A stretch of DNA of 23,173 nucleotides from IMG/VR virus record IMGVR_UViG_3300033155_000751, positions 1-23,173 of that record. The stretch is one strand, 5' to 3'. Position 1 is the first letter of the stretch. Each line of letters opens with the position of its first letter. The notes under the pieces were generated by a model that ran no database searches, was not told the origin of the DNA, and saw only the letters and a list, made by a program, of their open reading frames with translations. Source of the stretch: a virus. The position numbers and the translations under genes are program-made. Shown here piece after piece: positions 16,851 to 23,173 of the stretch.

Positions 16851-17867
16851 CTATGCTTCTTCTTGGTTAGTATTGGTTATTTGTGTGGTAGCATAATTAG
16901 CTACATTTATATCTCTTACTTCAACTCCTGAGTATTGTAAAATTCTAAATATTAAATCCTGAAAAGAATCAAGAGGTAATTCAAAATTTTGAAAATCAGG
17001 TTGTGATTGGTCAAATACAGGTTCACCCCCTGTTATATTTAAAAATGTCCATTTAGGGTCTCTAGGGTACCTTATGTATTGGCACATAACAAAATTAGTA
17101 TTAGTGTTAGTTGGACCAAGACCATTTGCATAAAAACTAGGAGTGGTAACTTCTAGTGGATATACCATTATATTACTCCCATCTACTGTATACGCAGGAA
17201 ACTCTCGACTAGGAGCTGTTAGATTAGAACTCAGTAATCTCATTATTCTGTTTTGATGAACTTTTTCTATTTCTACCACATCTATATTACTATATATAGA
17301 ATACCCCACAGGTGATGTAGTAAATATATCTCTACTTACCCCTACTTCTTTATTACCAAATATAGCTGTTACTTGAGCAAAAGCTGTAGGACTTCCTGCT
17401 ACTAATGAATTTATATTAACAACCCAATCACCTGTTGATACGTTGGTAGTATCTTCAGTAGCTCCCATAAGTAATCTATAAGGTGCTACAGGTCCTGTAT
17501 TTATAGCATTATAGATAACGAACTTAGGTCGGTAGTAAACTTTATTAATAAAATAATAATCATCCGGTAATGCAAATAGATTACTTGTGTTATTAGTAGC
17601 ATAAAGATTAGCAGGGGAGTTATATAGTATTACATCTTGTGTAAAGATATCTATATCTTCTTCTAATCCTTTTTCTATATCAGCATATCCTGTACTGGTT
17701 TGTCGTACATTTTCTTTATTTATCTGATAGTTATATTGATAAAACAAATCCTCAAAAATATCTAACTGTGCCTGCTTTGCATACAAGTTAAAATCTTGAG
17801 GTGTTATATAACCATAGTTGTTTTTATTTAAAAATGCAAGTACCGCATTTCTTACTTCGTTTATCAT
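16851..17867 (-). CDS. crAss-like ring protein 1 (tail tubular A-like head-tail adaptor), 338 aa
   Basis: It probably forms the first ring below the portal, like the tail tubular A / gp4-type adaptors of podoviruses. Evidence is the N-terminal helical signature LNKNNYGYITPQDFNLYAKQ and QLDIFEDLFYQYN (about 13-45), the beta-strand motif LFALPDDYYFINKVYYRP (near 97-114), PREFPAYTVDG-like strands near 220, CQYIRYPRDPKWTFLN (near 262), and a C-terminal helix (ELPLDSFQDLIFRILQYSGV) followed by EVRDINVANYATT. It is the first gene after a strong terminator and has a -7 element TATCTTTGTA 5 bases before its ATG, so it appears to head the tail transcription unit. It ends with TAG. Confidence 0.85.
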   Translation of the reverse strand: MINEVRNAVLAFLNKNNYGYITPQDFNLYAKQAQLDIFEDLFYQYNYQINKENVRQTSTGYADIEKGLEEDIDIFTQDVILYNSPANLYATNNTSNLFALPDDYYFINKVYYRPKFVIYNAINTGPVAPYRLLMGATEDTTNVSTGDWVVNINSLVAGSPTAFAQVTAIFGNKEVGVSRDIFTTSPVGYSIYSNIDVVEIEKVHQNRIMRLLSSNLTAPSREFPAYTVDGSNIMVYPLEVTTPSFYANGLGPTNTNTNFVMCQYIRYPRDPKWTFLNITGGEPVFDQSQPDFQNFELPLDSFQDLIFRILQYSGVEVRDINVANYATTQITNTNQEEA

Positions 17868-17872
17868 AGATA

Positions 17873-17880
17873 CAAAGATA
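17873..17880 (-). promoter_or_regulatory. Bacteroidota-type -7 promoter element upstream of ring 1
   Basis: The minus strand reads TATCTTTGTA, identical over ten bases to the element before the GNAT gene. It is located 5 bases before the ATG and directly downstream of the terminator, so transcription would begin at or very near the start codon. A weak TTG lies 16 bases upstream, closer than the usual 19 to 21. Confidence 0.55.
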
Positions 17881-17882
17881 AG

Positions 17883-17915
17883 AAAAAAAAAGAGGGCAAG
17901 TTTTTTTTACCCTCT
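17883..17915 (-). terminator. rho-independent terminator after 109-aa gene
   Basis: The minus strand reads AGAGGG, a 13-base loop, CCCTCT, then a run of T (nine counting the last stem position). The stem can be extended by a G-T and two A-T pairs. It lies 26 bases after the TAA of the 109-aa gene, and the ring 1 promoter-like element follows immediately. Confidence 0.85.
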
Positions 17916-17941
17916 CTTATCTTTTTACATTATAGTTAAGC

Positions 17942-18271
17942 TTAGGCTATAACTATAGATGTAACTGTAACTGCCGCTGCTGCTGCATCGACTACACCCG
18001 GTATAGCTTGAGAATCCGCTGTTACGGTTTCACGAACCACATTTGTCCAACTTGTTTCTAAAGCTGCAACAATTTGGTCTGCAAAATAATTGGAAGCACT
18101 TATATCATTAGCTGCCATATTATCGCTTAATGTTAAAGTTGCACTACCACCATCGTGATACCAAATTTTTACTGTTCCTACTGTCGCCATATTTACAGCG
18201 GTTACGTTTGTCGCACTCACTAGCATTGACGCTGTTGAGCCCGTTAAATAAATGTTTAAATACTTTTGCAT
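17942..18271 (-). CDS. small virion-associated protein of unknown function, 109 aa
   Basis: I do not recognise a named family with confidence. The protein is small, nearly free of Lys/Arg, rich in Ala, Val, Thr and Ser, with beta-strand-like stretches (LNIYLTGSTASMLVSATNV, VGTVKIWYHDGGSATLTL), one helix-like segment (SNYFADQIVAALETSWTNVV, about 62-81), and a hydrophobic Ala/Val tail (AAAAAVTVTSIVIA). It appears to have its own transcription unit: a TATATTTGTA element about 41 bases upstream, a palindrome in the leader, and a strong terminator directly after it. Such an arrangement in a structural block suggests a high-copy component such as a capsid decoration or head-tail plug protein, but this is inference. 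Confidence 0.72.
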   Translation of the reverse strand: MQKYLNIYLTGSTASMLVSATNVTAVNMATVGTVKIWYHDGGSATLTLSDNMAANDISASNYFADQIVAALETSWTNVVRETVTADSQAIPGVVDAAAAAVTVTSIVIA

Positions 18272-18296
18272 AATAAAAAAAATTACAAAGTTTTGT

Positions 18297-18308
18297 GAGA
18301 ATATTCTC
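18297..18308. promoter_or_regulatory. perfect 12-bp palindrome (possible operator or leader hairpin)
   Basis: GAGAATATTCTC is a perfect inverted repeat 5 bases downstream of the TATATTTG element, hence at the expected transcription start of the 109-aa gene. It could be a repressor site, a 5' RNA stem, or chance in an A/T-rich spacer. Confidence 0.4.
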
Positions 18309-18312
18309 GTTA

Positions 18313-18320
18313 CAAATATA
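18313..18320 (-). promoter_or_regulatory. Bacteroidota-type -7 promoter element upstream of 109-aa gene
   Basis: The minus strand reads TATATTTGTA, matching TAnnTTTG with the same trailing TA as the other three intergenic elements. It would give a leader of roughly 30 to 40 bases. No clear -33 element is visible within the end of the preceding gene. Confidence 0.5.
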
Positions 18321-18325
18321 CGAAT

Positions 18326-19084
18326 TTATTCCACGTCTATTTCAGATATTTTCTCAAGCATTTTTAAAGCTTCTATACCTTCATCACTTTGAAGGAAAGA
18401 TGCTACAATAAAAAGTTTGTCTTCACCATTAGGTACTACAACCATTCTCTTTTTATTTTTAGCTGTATCAAAATGGATTGCTCCTTTTTTCTTTTCAACT
18501 AATAAACCTTCATCAAAAAATGTTTGAACTTTACTTTGGATATCAACCATAGTGTCATCTAATAAATTCAAAAACTCTTCAGGTTCTTGTCTTGCATATA
18601 CTAATATATCTCTTTTTATTTCTGCACTTGTCATCTTAGAAGTGTCTCTACCATATATTACTTTAACAAGACTTTCAGCTTTAGATATATCTAAATCTTG
18701 AGCCTCAGCTAAAGCATCTACCTCTAAATTTAATAACTCTAATTCTTCAGAAGCATCTTTTTCTTTATCAACTTCCTCAAATTTAAGTCCATTTAAAGGG
18801 TGGTACTGTAAAAATTGTTGTAACATTTGATTGTTTTTTCTTACCATTAAAAAACCATCTTCAAATATTACAGGTTCAACTAATACGTTTCCATCTTGCT
18901 CATCTACAAATACACTCTTTTGGTTTCTAGCATATCTTAACTCTCTATTAACACCTGTTTGTTCATCAAAGTGTAATAAAGGAAATCTTTTAGTATGTCT
19001 TGTTGGTAATATAAAAGAAAGGGGAGCGGCTGCTCTTTTTAGTTTGTAGGTTTTATCTACGAATTTTTGTGTTGTCTTTTTCAT
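18326..19084 (-). CDS. capsid-proximal structural-block protein of unknown function, 252 aa
   Basis: A basic N-terminus (MKKTTQKFVDKTYKLKRAA) leads into LSFILPTRHTKRFPLLHFDE and NRELRYARNQKSVFVDEQDG (about 23-64), a pattern I recall from uncharacterised proteins next to capsid genes in uncultured marine phages. The middle (about 100-200) is acidic and helical (DASEELELLNLEVDALAEAQ), and the C-terminus is mixed (MVVVPNGEDKLFIVASFL). No catalytic motif is evident, and it does not resemble a prohead protease. It lies directly after the capsid gene but beyond that gene's terminator, and no promoter-like element is seen in its A/T-rich leader, so its expression may depend on read-through. A head-completion or minor capsid role is possible. 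Confidence 0.72.
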   Translation of the reverse strand: MKKTTQKFVDKTYKLKRAAAPLSFILPTRHTKRFPLLHFDEQTGVNRELRYARNQKSVFVDEQDGNVLVEPVIFEDGFLMVRKNNQMLQQFLQYHPLNGLKFEEVDKEKDASEELELLNLEVDALAEAQDLDISKAESLVKVIYGRDTSKMTSAEIKRDILVYARQEPEEFLNLLDDTMVDIQSKVQTFFDEGLLVEKKKGAIHFDTAKNKKRMVVVPNGEDKLFIVASFLQSDEGIEALKMLEKISEIDVE

Positions 19085-19109
19085 CTTAATTTAATTTAAT
19101 ATAATTTAT

Positions 19110-19145
19110 AAAAAAAAAGAAAAGAGAGTGTCTTTAAAGACACTC
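19110..19145 (-). terminator. rho-independent terminator after the capsid gene
   Basis: A perfect 20-base palindrome at 19126-19145, written GAGTGTCTTT then AAAGACACTC, gives an 8-bp stem with a TTAA loop. On the minus strand it is followed by a T-rich tract (TCTTTTCTTTTTTTTT). It begins 18 bases after the capsid TAG. Confidence 0.9.
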
Positions 19146-19163
19146 CCATTTCTAATCTAACTA

Positions 19164-20645
19164 CTACTCTTGAAATAAGAAGAAGTTGTTTGCGCCTAAA
19201 ACGCAACAAGCTCTCTCAGATAAGAAGTGTACCTCCATAGCATCTAAGCTAGAAGTTCTTGCTCCTCCCGCTGAACCTGTAATCCACGACTTGTATCGTC
19301 TATCTTCAGTTTCTGAAGCACGATATCTAACGTGTAAGAAAGGTCTCTTAGCGTTTTTACCAAGAATTTGGTCATATACAGATGTAGAACCCGCAGGTAC
19401 AAGAAGTCCGTTAATACGTCCTGAATTTGCTCCTGTTGGTAATCCACCTCTCATTGTTGGGTCATTTAAGTATTTCCAATCAGACTTGTAGAAGTCATAT
19501 CCTCTACGGAAACCTGAGAAACCTAAATTTAAAGCCATCTCTTCGTCATTGTCAAACAATCCGTAAGATGTACCACCCGCACCATAAGAGTTTTGTGCTG
19601 CTAACATATCATCGATATCAAAACCGAAGTTTCTGTCAACAAAAATTACATTCTCTTCTATAGCGCCTTGGTTGTCTAATCTACCAATCATAGCATCGAA
19701 ATCTGCTAGAGTAGTTGGATTTCCACCACCCCAAACATTTCCTCTATTCTCTACTGCGTAGAAAACACCTTCAGACCCCATAAAACCTGCTGTTGCTGCA
19801 CCTGAACCCCCTGCTGCTGTAGTAGCGGGCATTGCTTCAACCATTGCTGTTTCTAAGTAATCATCAAATCTAAGTCTTGTTTCGTGCTCCGATTTTAAGT
19901 ACCACAAGTAACCTGCTGCACCATCTTCGGTAGTTACTTCAATCCATCCGATTTGTGCCATATCTGAACCACTTACATTATATCTATCTTTTATAATGAT
20001 AGGGTTATTTGCAAATATGTAATCGTCTGCTTCAAGTGAACCAACCATACCGTCAGTTCCTTTTGCAAACTCTGAACCGTAAATAAATACTGTTACATCA
20101 GTGTCTACGAAAGCACCACCACCGGCACCTGCATAACCACCGTTATCATAAAATGATACCGTAAATCGGTTGTTAGCCACATCTACATTCGTTACAATCG
20201 CTTTATTACTACCTGAACCATTATTTTGAACAAGCATTACTGTTTGTCCTACTCTAACAGCGATAGCCGCGGTTGCTGTAAACGGGTTAGTTGCTGTTGT
20301 TCCACTTGGAGCAACTAGACCTGCGGGTGCTGCCGGGTCATTCACTTGGAATATACCTGTTGTTGCCGCTGCTGCTGCTGTTGAACCACATTGTGTATAC
20401 TTTGTGTGCAACCTTCCTTGCTCTGCCCATTTTATTTGGTCAGACATTGAAGGCATTTCTGCACCAACTAATCTCAAAAATGATGAGATAGTTCTATTAC
20501 CATATCTTTCAAACTCTTTTTCATAAGTATCAGGTAGATACTGATTTAAAAAGTTAAAATCGGTAATGTAATTTGTCGATGTCGGGACTTGTTGTGCACT
20601 AGGCTGTAAATCAAATCCCGGCGTTGCTAATACTGCTCCTGCCAT
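19164..20645 (-). CDS. major capsid protein, 493 aa
   Basis: Likely the HK97-fold shell protein. The N-terminal arm NFLNQYLPDTYEKEFERYGN (31-50), RTISSFLRLVGAEMPSMSDQ (51-70) and IKWAEQGRLH (71-80), and the central block GSEFAKGTDGM (190-200), NNPIIIKDRYNVSGSD (213-228), QIGWIEV and YLWYLKSEHETRLRFDDYLE (246-265) fit the pattern I recall for capsid proteins of crAss-like and related Bacteroidota phages. Residues 88-180 are Ala/Gly/Thr-rich with a Gly patch (GGYAGAGGG), possibly a surface insertion. No protease gene is adjacent and no long N-terminal delta domain is visible. The gene follows the scaffold-like gene by 22 bases and ends in TAG just before a strong terminator, which suits a highly expressed transcript end. 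Confidence 0.87.
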   Translation of the reverse strand: MAGAVLATPGFDLQPSAQQVPTSTNYITDFNFLNQYLPDTYEKEFERYGNRTISSFLRLVGAEMPSMSDQIKWAEQGRLHTKYTQCGSTAAAAATTGIFQVNDPAAPAGLVAPSGTTATNPFTATAAIAVRVGQTVMLVQNNGSGSNKAIVTNVDVANNRFTVSFYDNGGYAGAGGGAFVDTDVTVFIYGSEFAKGTDGMVGSLEADDYIFANNPIIIKDRYNVSGSDMAQIGWIEVTTEDGAAGYLWYLKSEHETRLRFDDYLETAMVEAMPATTAAGGSGAATAGFMGSEGVFYAVENRGNVWGGGNPTTLADFDAMIGRLDNQGAIEENVIFVDRNFGFDIDDMLAAQNSYGAGGTSYGLFDNDEEMALNLGFSGFRRGYDFYKSDWKYLNDPTMRGGLPTGANSGRINGLLVPAGSTSVYDQILGKNAKRPFLHVRYRASETEDRRYKSWITGSAGGARTSSLDAMEVHFLSERACCVLGANNFFLFQE

Positions 20646-20667
20646 ATCTTTATATTTTAAATGTTAA

Positions 20668-21795
20668 TTATTTTCTTTTAATACTTTTAATCTTCAAACC
20701 TTTGCCTGAGCTCGGGTTCATTGTTTTAAACTTTAATCCTCCCTTTTGCGTTACTTCAGGTACTCTACGTTCAGACATATTTATATTTTTTGTCTTACGC
20801 ATAACACTATCAGTTGCATCAGATTTGCCTTGTTCATAAAAGAAGTCCGCAAACCTATCAGGATTCATCGCGATTGCTAAAGCTCTATGATAACCCCGCG
20901 CATCTTTCATCATCCCGTTTTCATCCAAATATTTTCCTACGAAATTCATTGGACTCGATTGAGACTTTTTAAGCTCGCCTGCGTTACCCGGAGAGAAAAT
21001 AACTTTTCTATCATCCAACGTAAACTCAAAACCTTTGAATTCACTATTAAAAAGTTCGTTAGTTTTCTTATCAAACCACTCCCCTTTTCTAGTGCTTTCC
21101 TCATTATAGGTTTTAGCATCCTTTAAATATTGCTTATACTCTTGATATTCTTTACTGTCACTTTGAGAAACAACATCCCCACTCGACTCGAGGGGTAGTT
21201 TATACTTTTCCTTTTGTGCTGTAAAGTATTTCTTAGCTTTAGCAATAAGTTTTTTCTTTGCTATCTTAGTTCTTTTTACATCTGACGGTTCATCAATCTC
21301 TTCGTCATAACCGAACTCTTCCATTTTAAAGTCTATATCTTCATCATCAAGTCCCTCTTCAGTTTCTTTAAAATAGTTTCTTAGCAAAGTATCAGGTTCC
21401 ATAGCACTAAAATCTTTGTTTAATTTAACATAGTCATTAATGCCTCTACCTGTTTCTTTTTTATACTTTAAATACGCAGCCACATCTTCCGGTAATTCCT
21501 CTGAAGAATTTCTTTCTTCAAACAATTGATTTACCGATTCGATGTTTTTATCGTATCTAGTATTAATATGTGAAAGAACTTGTTCTTCTGTCAAGTCTTG
21601 CGACTCTTCAGGTTTATTCTCTGCAACTATTTCAGTTACCGGAGAATTAGTTTCTTCATTACCTTGAACGTTTGTTGCTACAGGAGCATTGTCTTTCTGT
21701 TCAAGAGTTTTCTCGTGCTTATCAAGTAGTTCTTGTTCTACTTGCTGTGATGATTTTTCGCCTCCATCATTTACGGCTCTTACTTTTAATTCCAT
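20668..21795 (-). CDS. scaffold-like structural protein, 375 aa
   Basis: Located between portal and capsid genes, the usual place for a scaffolding protein. It is highly charged and low in aromatic residues. The N-terminal 150 residues are Gln/Glu/Asn/Ser-rich and probably disordered (TNVQGNEETNSPVTEIV), a strongly acidic stretch follows (EEGLDDEDIDFKMEEFGYDE, about 140-160), then Lys-rich helices (KIAKKKLIAKAKKYFTAQKE), and a C-terminal region with ALAIAMNPDRFADFFYEQGK and a basic end (GKGLKIKSIKRK). The basic C-terminus is typical of scaffolds that touch the capsid shell, but sequence alone does not prove this. It could also be an internal head protein. A -7 element lies upstream, so it may start a scaffold-capsid transcript. 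Confidence 0.75.
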   Translation of the reverse strand: MELKVRAVNDGGEKSSQQVEQELLDKHEKTLEQKDNAPVATNVQGNEETNSPVTEIVAENKPEESQDLTEEQVLSHINTRYDKNIESVNQLFEERNSSEELPEDVAAYLKYKKETGRGINDYVKLNKDFSAMEPDTLLRNYFKETEEGLDDEDIDFKMEEFGYDEEIDEPSDVKRTKIAKKKLIAKAKKYFTAQKEKYKLPLESSGDVVSQSDSKEYQEYKQYLKDAKTYNEESTRKGEWFDKKTNELFNSEFKGFEFTLDDRKVIFSPGNAGELKKSQSSPMNFVGKYLDENGMMKDARGYHRALAIAMNPDRFADFFYEQGKSDATDSVMRKTKNINMSERRVPEVTQKGGLKFKTMNPSSGKGLKIKSIKRK

Positions 21796-21802
21796 TTTAA
21801 TT

Positions 21803-21832
21803 CAATTTTATACAAAGTTAAACAATTTTATA
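21803..21832. repeat. 10-bp direct repeat with 20-bp period around a promoter element
   Basis: CAATTTTATA occurs at 21803-21812 and again at 21823-21832, exactly 20 bases (about two helical turns) apart. The -7 element lies between the copies. This may be a pair of protein-binding half-sites, or low-complexity A/T sequence. Confidence 0.4.
21813..21820 (-). promoter_or_regulatory. Bacteroidota-type -7 promoter element upstream of scaffold-like gene
   Basis: The minus strand reads TAACTTTGTA, matching TAnnTTTG, 17 bases before the ATG in the 53-base gap after the portal gene. No clear -33 element is visible. Confidence 0.5.
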
Positions 21833-21848
21833 ATACGTTTTTAGACGA

Positions 21849-23173
21849 TTATCTAGGGTTGAATTCTGCGAAATCAAAACCATCTAAACTATCTTCGTTT
21901 GATTCAAAGTTTTGAGGAGGGAGATTATTCTTTCTCTGATTAATTAACTTACTTTGTTCTGAGTTTTGTTGACTAATTCTATCACTCTTCGCTGTTTCTC
22001 TCTTTTCCTCTCTAGCACCTAATGCACCTTCAGAAATATTTCTTAATTGCATATTGTAACTAAATTCCTGTTCCATTAACTGAGCTTTTAATAAAGCCTC
22101 CTGTTTCATTTTATCTATTTCAAAAGCTATCTGAGCCTGTTGCTGTTGTAATTTAGCCTGCTGTTCTGCTTGTAATTTTTGTAGAGCAAGTTGTTGAGAC
22201 ATCTGTTGAGCCTTTAATTGTTGCTCTCCTTGCATAGCTTGTTTCTGCATCATATTGTGTTCTTCTCTTTCTTGCTTTTGTTTTCTTTTTAATTTAAGAA
22301 GTTGATTAGCAAGTTTCAAATTACGTATCTCTCTAATATCAATAGCATCTTCTAAATTAATATCCTGTTTAGATAATGCCATTTGAATATTTTGCTCTAA
22401 TTGAGCTTTCTGTTCTTCATCAGGAGCTACTTCAATAAATATTCCAAAGTCATATATATATAAATCTTTTGTGTCATTTAGAATAGACACATTGTATTTA
22501 CCTATCTTATTTATAAAGTCTGTTTTAAAATCTGCATACTCTAATATATCCGCCACTCTATAAGATAGAGCTTCGGCTAAAGTTCTATATATATACAAAC
22601 TACCATCAAGAATATGTCGTGTGGCTGTATTAGAATTTAAGGCTGCTAATTTTTGTGTACCTACTAATGACCTAGGGTCAGGAGTTGAACCATCTCTCGC
22701 TTCATTTAATCCTGTTACCGCTCTAATCATATCTAAATAATGATTATAGTTATATATAAGCATTTGAGCTTTACCTGAGCCGGAACTAGAGTTTAACTCT
22801 TTAATAGGAACTTTAGCTTGGTTATAATCCCCATCTTGAGTGTAACTTCTACCAATAACACTACCTGTTTGAAAGTACATTCGTAAAGCATCTTCAGGGT
22901 TATAAGCATTCCCCGTACCTAAGTCCACTTCATTTAATCCATCCGCATCTATAAATACACCATCAGGAACAACTCGTGCAATGACTTGTTGTAATTTTAA
23001 ATGAGTTATTTGAATTAAATCTGCAAATGGAATCATTCTTCTAACTAAAGATTCTATAGAACCTTTATACATACGAGGAGCAACTGCTACATAATTTGGT
23101 AAAGCATATTGATTAGCTGATTTAGGTCTTACCATATTTTCAGCTAACTCCAATTTTAATATTATATTAGTAC
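21849..23173 (-). CDS. portal protein, C-terminal part (5' end beyond window)
   Basis: The dodecameric ring through which DNA enters and leaves the capsid. The frame is open to the right edge of the window, and no start is seen with confidence: a TTG at 23153 is in frame but codons upstream are also open, so the true start is outside. Family-like segments are MIPFADLIQITHLKLQQVIA, VPDGVFIDADGLNEVDLGTG, YNPEDALRMYFQTGSVIGRS, VTGLNEARDGSTPDP and QKLAALNSNTATRHILDGS, which strongly recall crAss-like portals. The C-terminal 170 residues are a Gln/Lys/Glu-rich long helix (QQLALQKLQAEQQAKLQQQQ) followed by an acidic end (NEDSLDGFDFAEFNPR), as expected for a portal barrel or crown. It precedes the scaffold-like and capsid genes, the common head-gene order. 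Confidence 0.87.
   Translation of the reverse strand, partial: TNIILKLELAENMVRPKSANQYALPNYVAVAPRMYKGSIESLVRRMIPFADLIQITHLKLQQVIARVVPDGVFIDADGLNEVDLGTGNAYNPEDALRMYFQTGSVIGRSYTQDGDYNQAKVPIKELNSSSGSGKAQMLIYNYNHYLDMIRAVTGLNEARDGSTPDPRSLVGTQKLAALNSNTATRHILDGSLYIYRTLAEALSYRVADILEYADFKTDFINKIGKYNVSILNDTKDLYIYDFGIFIEVAPDEEQKAQLEQNIQMALSKQDINLEDAIDIREIRNLKLANQLLKLKRKQKQEREEHNMMQKQAMQGEQQLKAQQMSQQLALQKLQAEQQAKLQQQQAQIAFEIDKMKQEALLKAQLMEQEFSYNMQLRNISEGALGAREEKRETAKSDRISQQNSEQSKLINQRKNNLPPQNFESNEDSLDGFDFAEFNPR

Noticed and set aside
17883-17915. Terminator acting for plus-strand genes
   Set aside because: The hairpin could also fold on the plus strand, but no plus-strand gene is supported anywhere in the window.
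19244-20491. Other-frame open frames within the capsid gene (for example 19244-19447 and 20291-20491)
   Set aside because: Shadows of the capsid gene with Leu-rich, low-complexity translations and no start signals.
23151-23153. TTG at 23153 as the real start of the portal gene
   Set aside because: The frame remains open upstream to the window edge, and the visible sequence is only the C-terminal part of a portal, so the start lies outside.

Overview
The window looks like the virion-structure block of an AT-rich, tailed double-stranded DNA phage of the crAss-like kind (Crassvirales), probably infecting a marine or environmental member of the Bacteroidota. This rests on remembered family patterns in the translations, not on a search. 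The strongest are the portal C-terminal half (a GLNEARDGSTPDP motif followed by QKLAALNSNTATRHIL), the paired ring proteins (YITPQDFNLYAKQAQ; FHAKRGIQELNYD), the muzzle N-terminus (KGRMNKAIDERLLPEGEY) and the cargo protein starting MAKTFYKYAERDAEN. The host guess comes from this relationship, from A/T-rich leaders with no Shine-Dalgarno sequence, and from four intergenic copies of TAnnTTTGTA, which matches the Bacteroidota -7 promoter element.

Every gene lies on the minus strand, so the block reads from right to left: portal (truncated at the right edge), a scaffold-like protein, major capsid protein, two small or medium proteins of unknown role, ring protein 1, ring protein 2, a giant muzzle (tail nozzle) protein, a Cys-rich beta protein, a detached muzzle-type domain protein, a GNAT-like acetyltransferase, a small T7 gp14-like internal protein, a 672-residue cargo protein, and a giant cargo-type protein that runs off the left edge. 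That last reading frame is open for all 2,058 visible codons (positions 6174 to 1). It carries a Gly/Ala-rich membrane-like region, an HEVMH zincin motif and an ADP-ribosyltransferase-like segment.

The regulatory layout suggests several transcription units. A promoter-like element precedes the scaffold-capsid pair, and a strong hairpin terminator follows the capsid gene. The 109-residue gene has its own promoter-like element and terminator. New promoter-like elements lie directly before ring protein 1 (heading the tail unit) and before the GNAT gene (heading the cargo unit). Ring 1, ring 2 and muzzle are separated by 1 to 2 bases, and GNAT and the gp14-like gene by 1 base, which suggests translational coupling.

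The most unusual points are: the giant polyvalent protein with zincin and ART-like modules; the muzzle C-terminal domain encoded as a separate gene; the gene between the two muzzle parts, bounded by near-identical 29 to 30 bp junction sequences; and the compact promoter and terminator layout. No gene-free stretch exceeds 80 bases. I saw no tRNA, CRISPR array, insertion sequence or integrase. The standard genetic code fits: 13 visible stops are 11 TAA, 2 TAG and no TGA.
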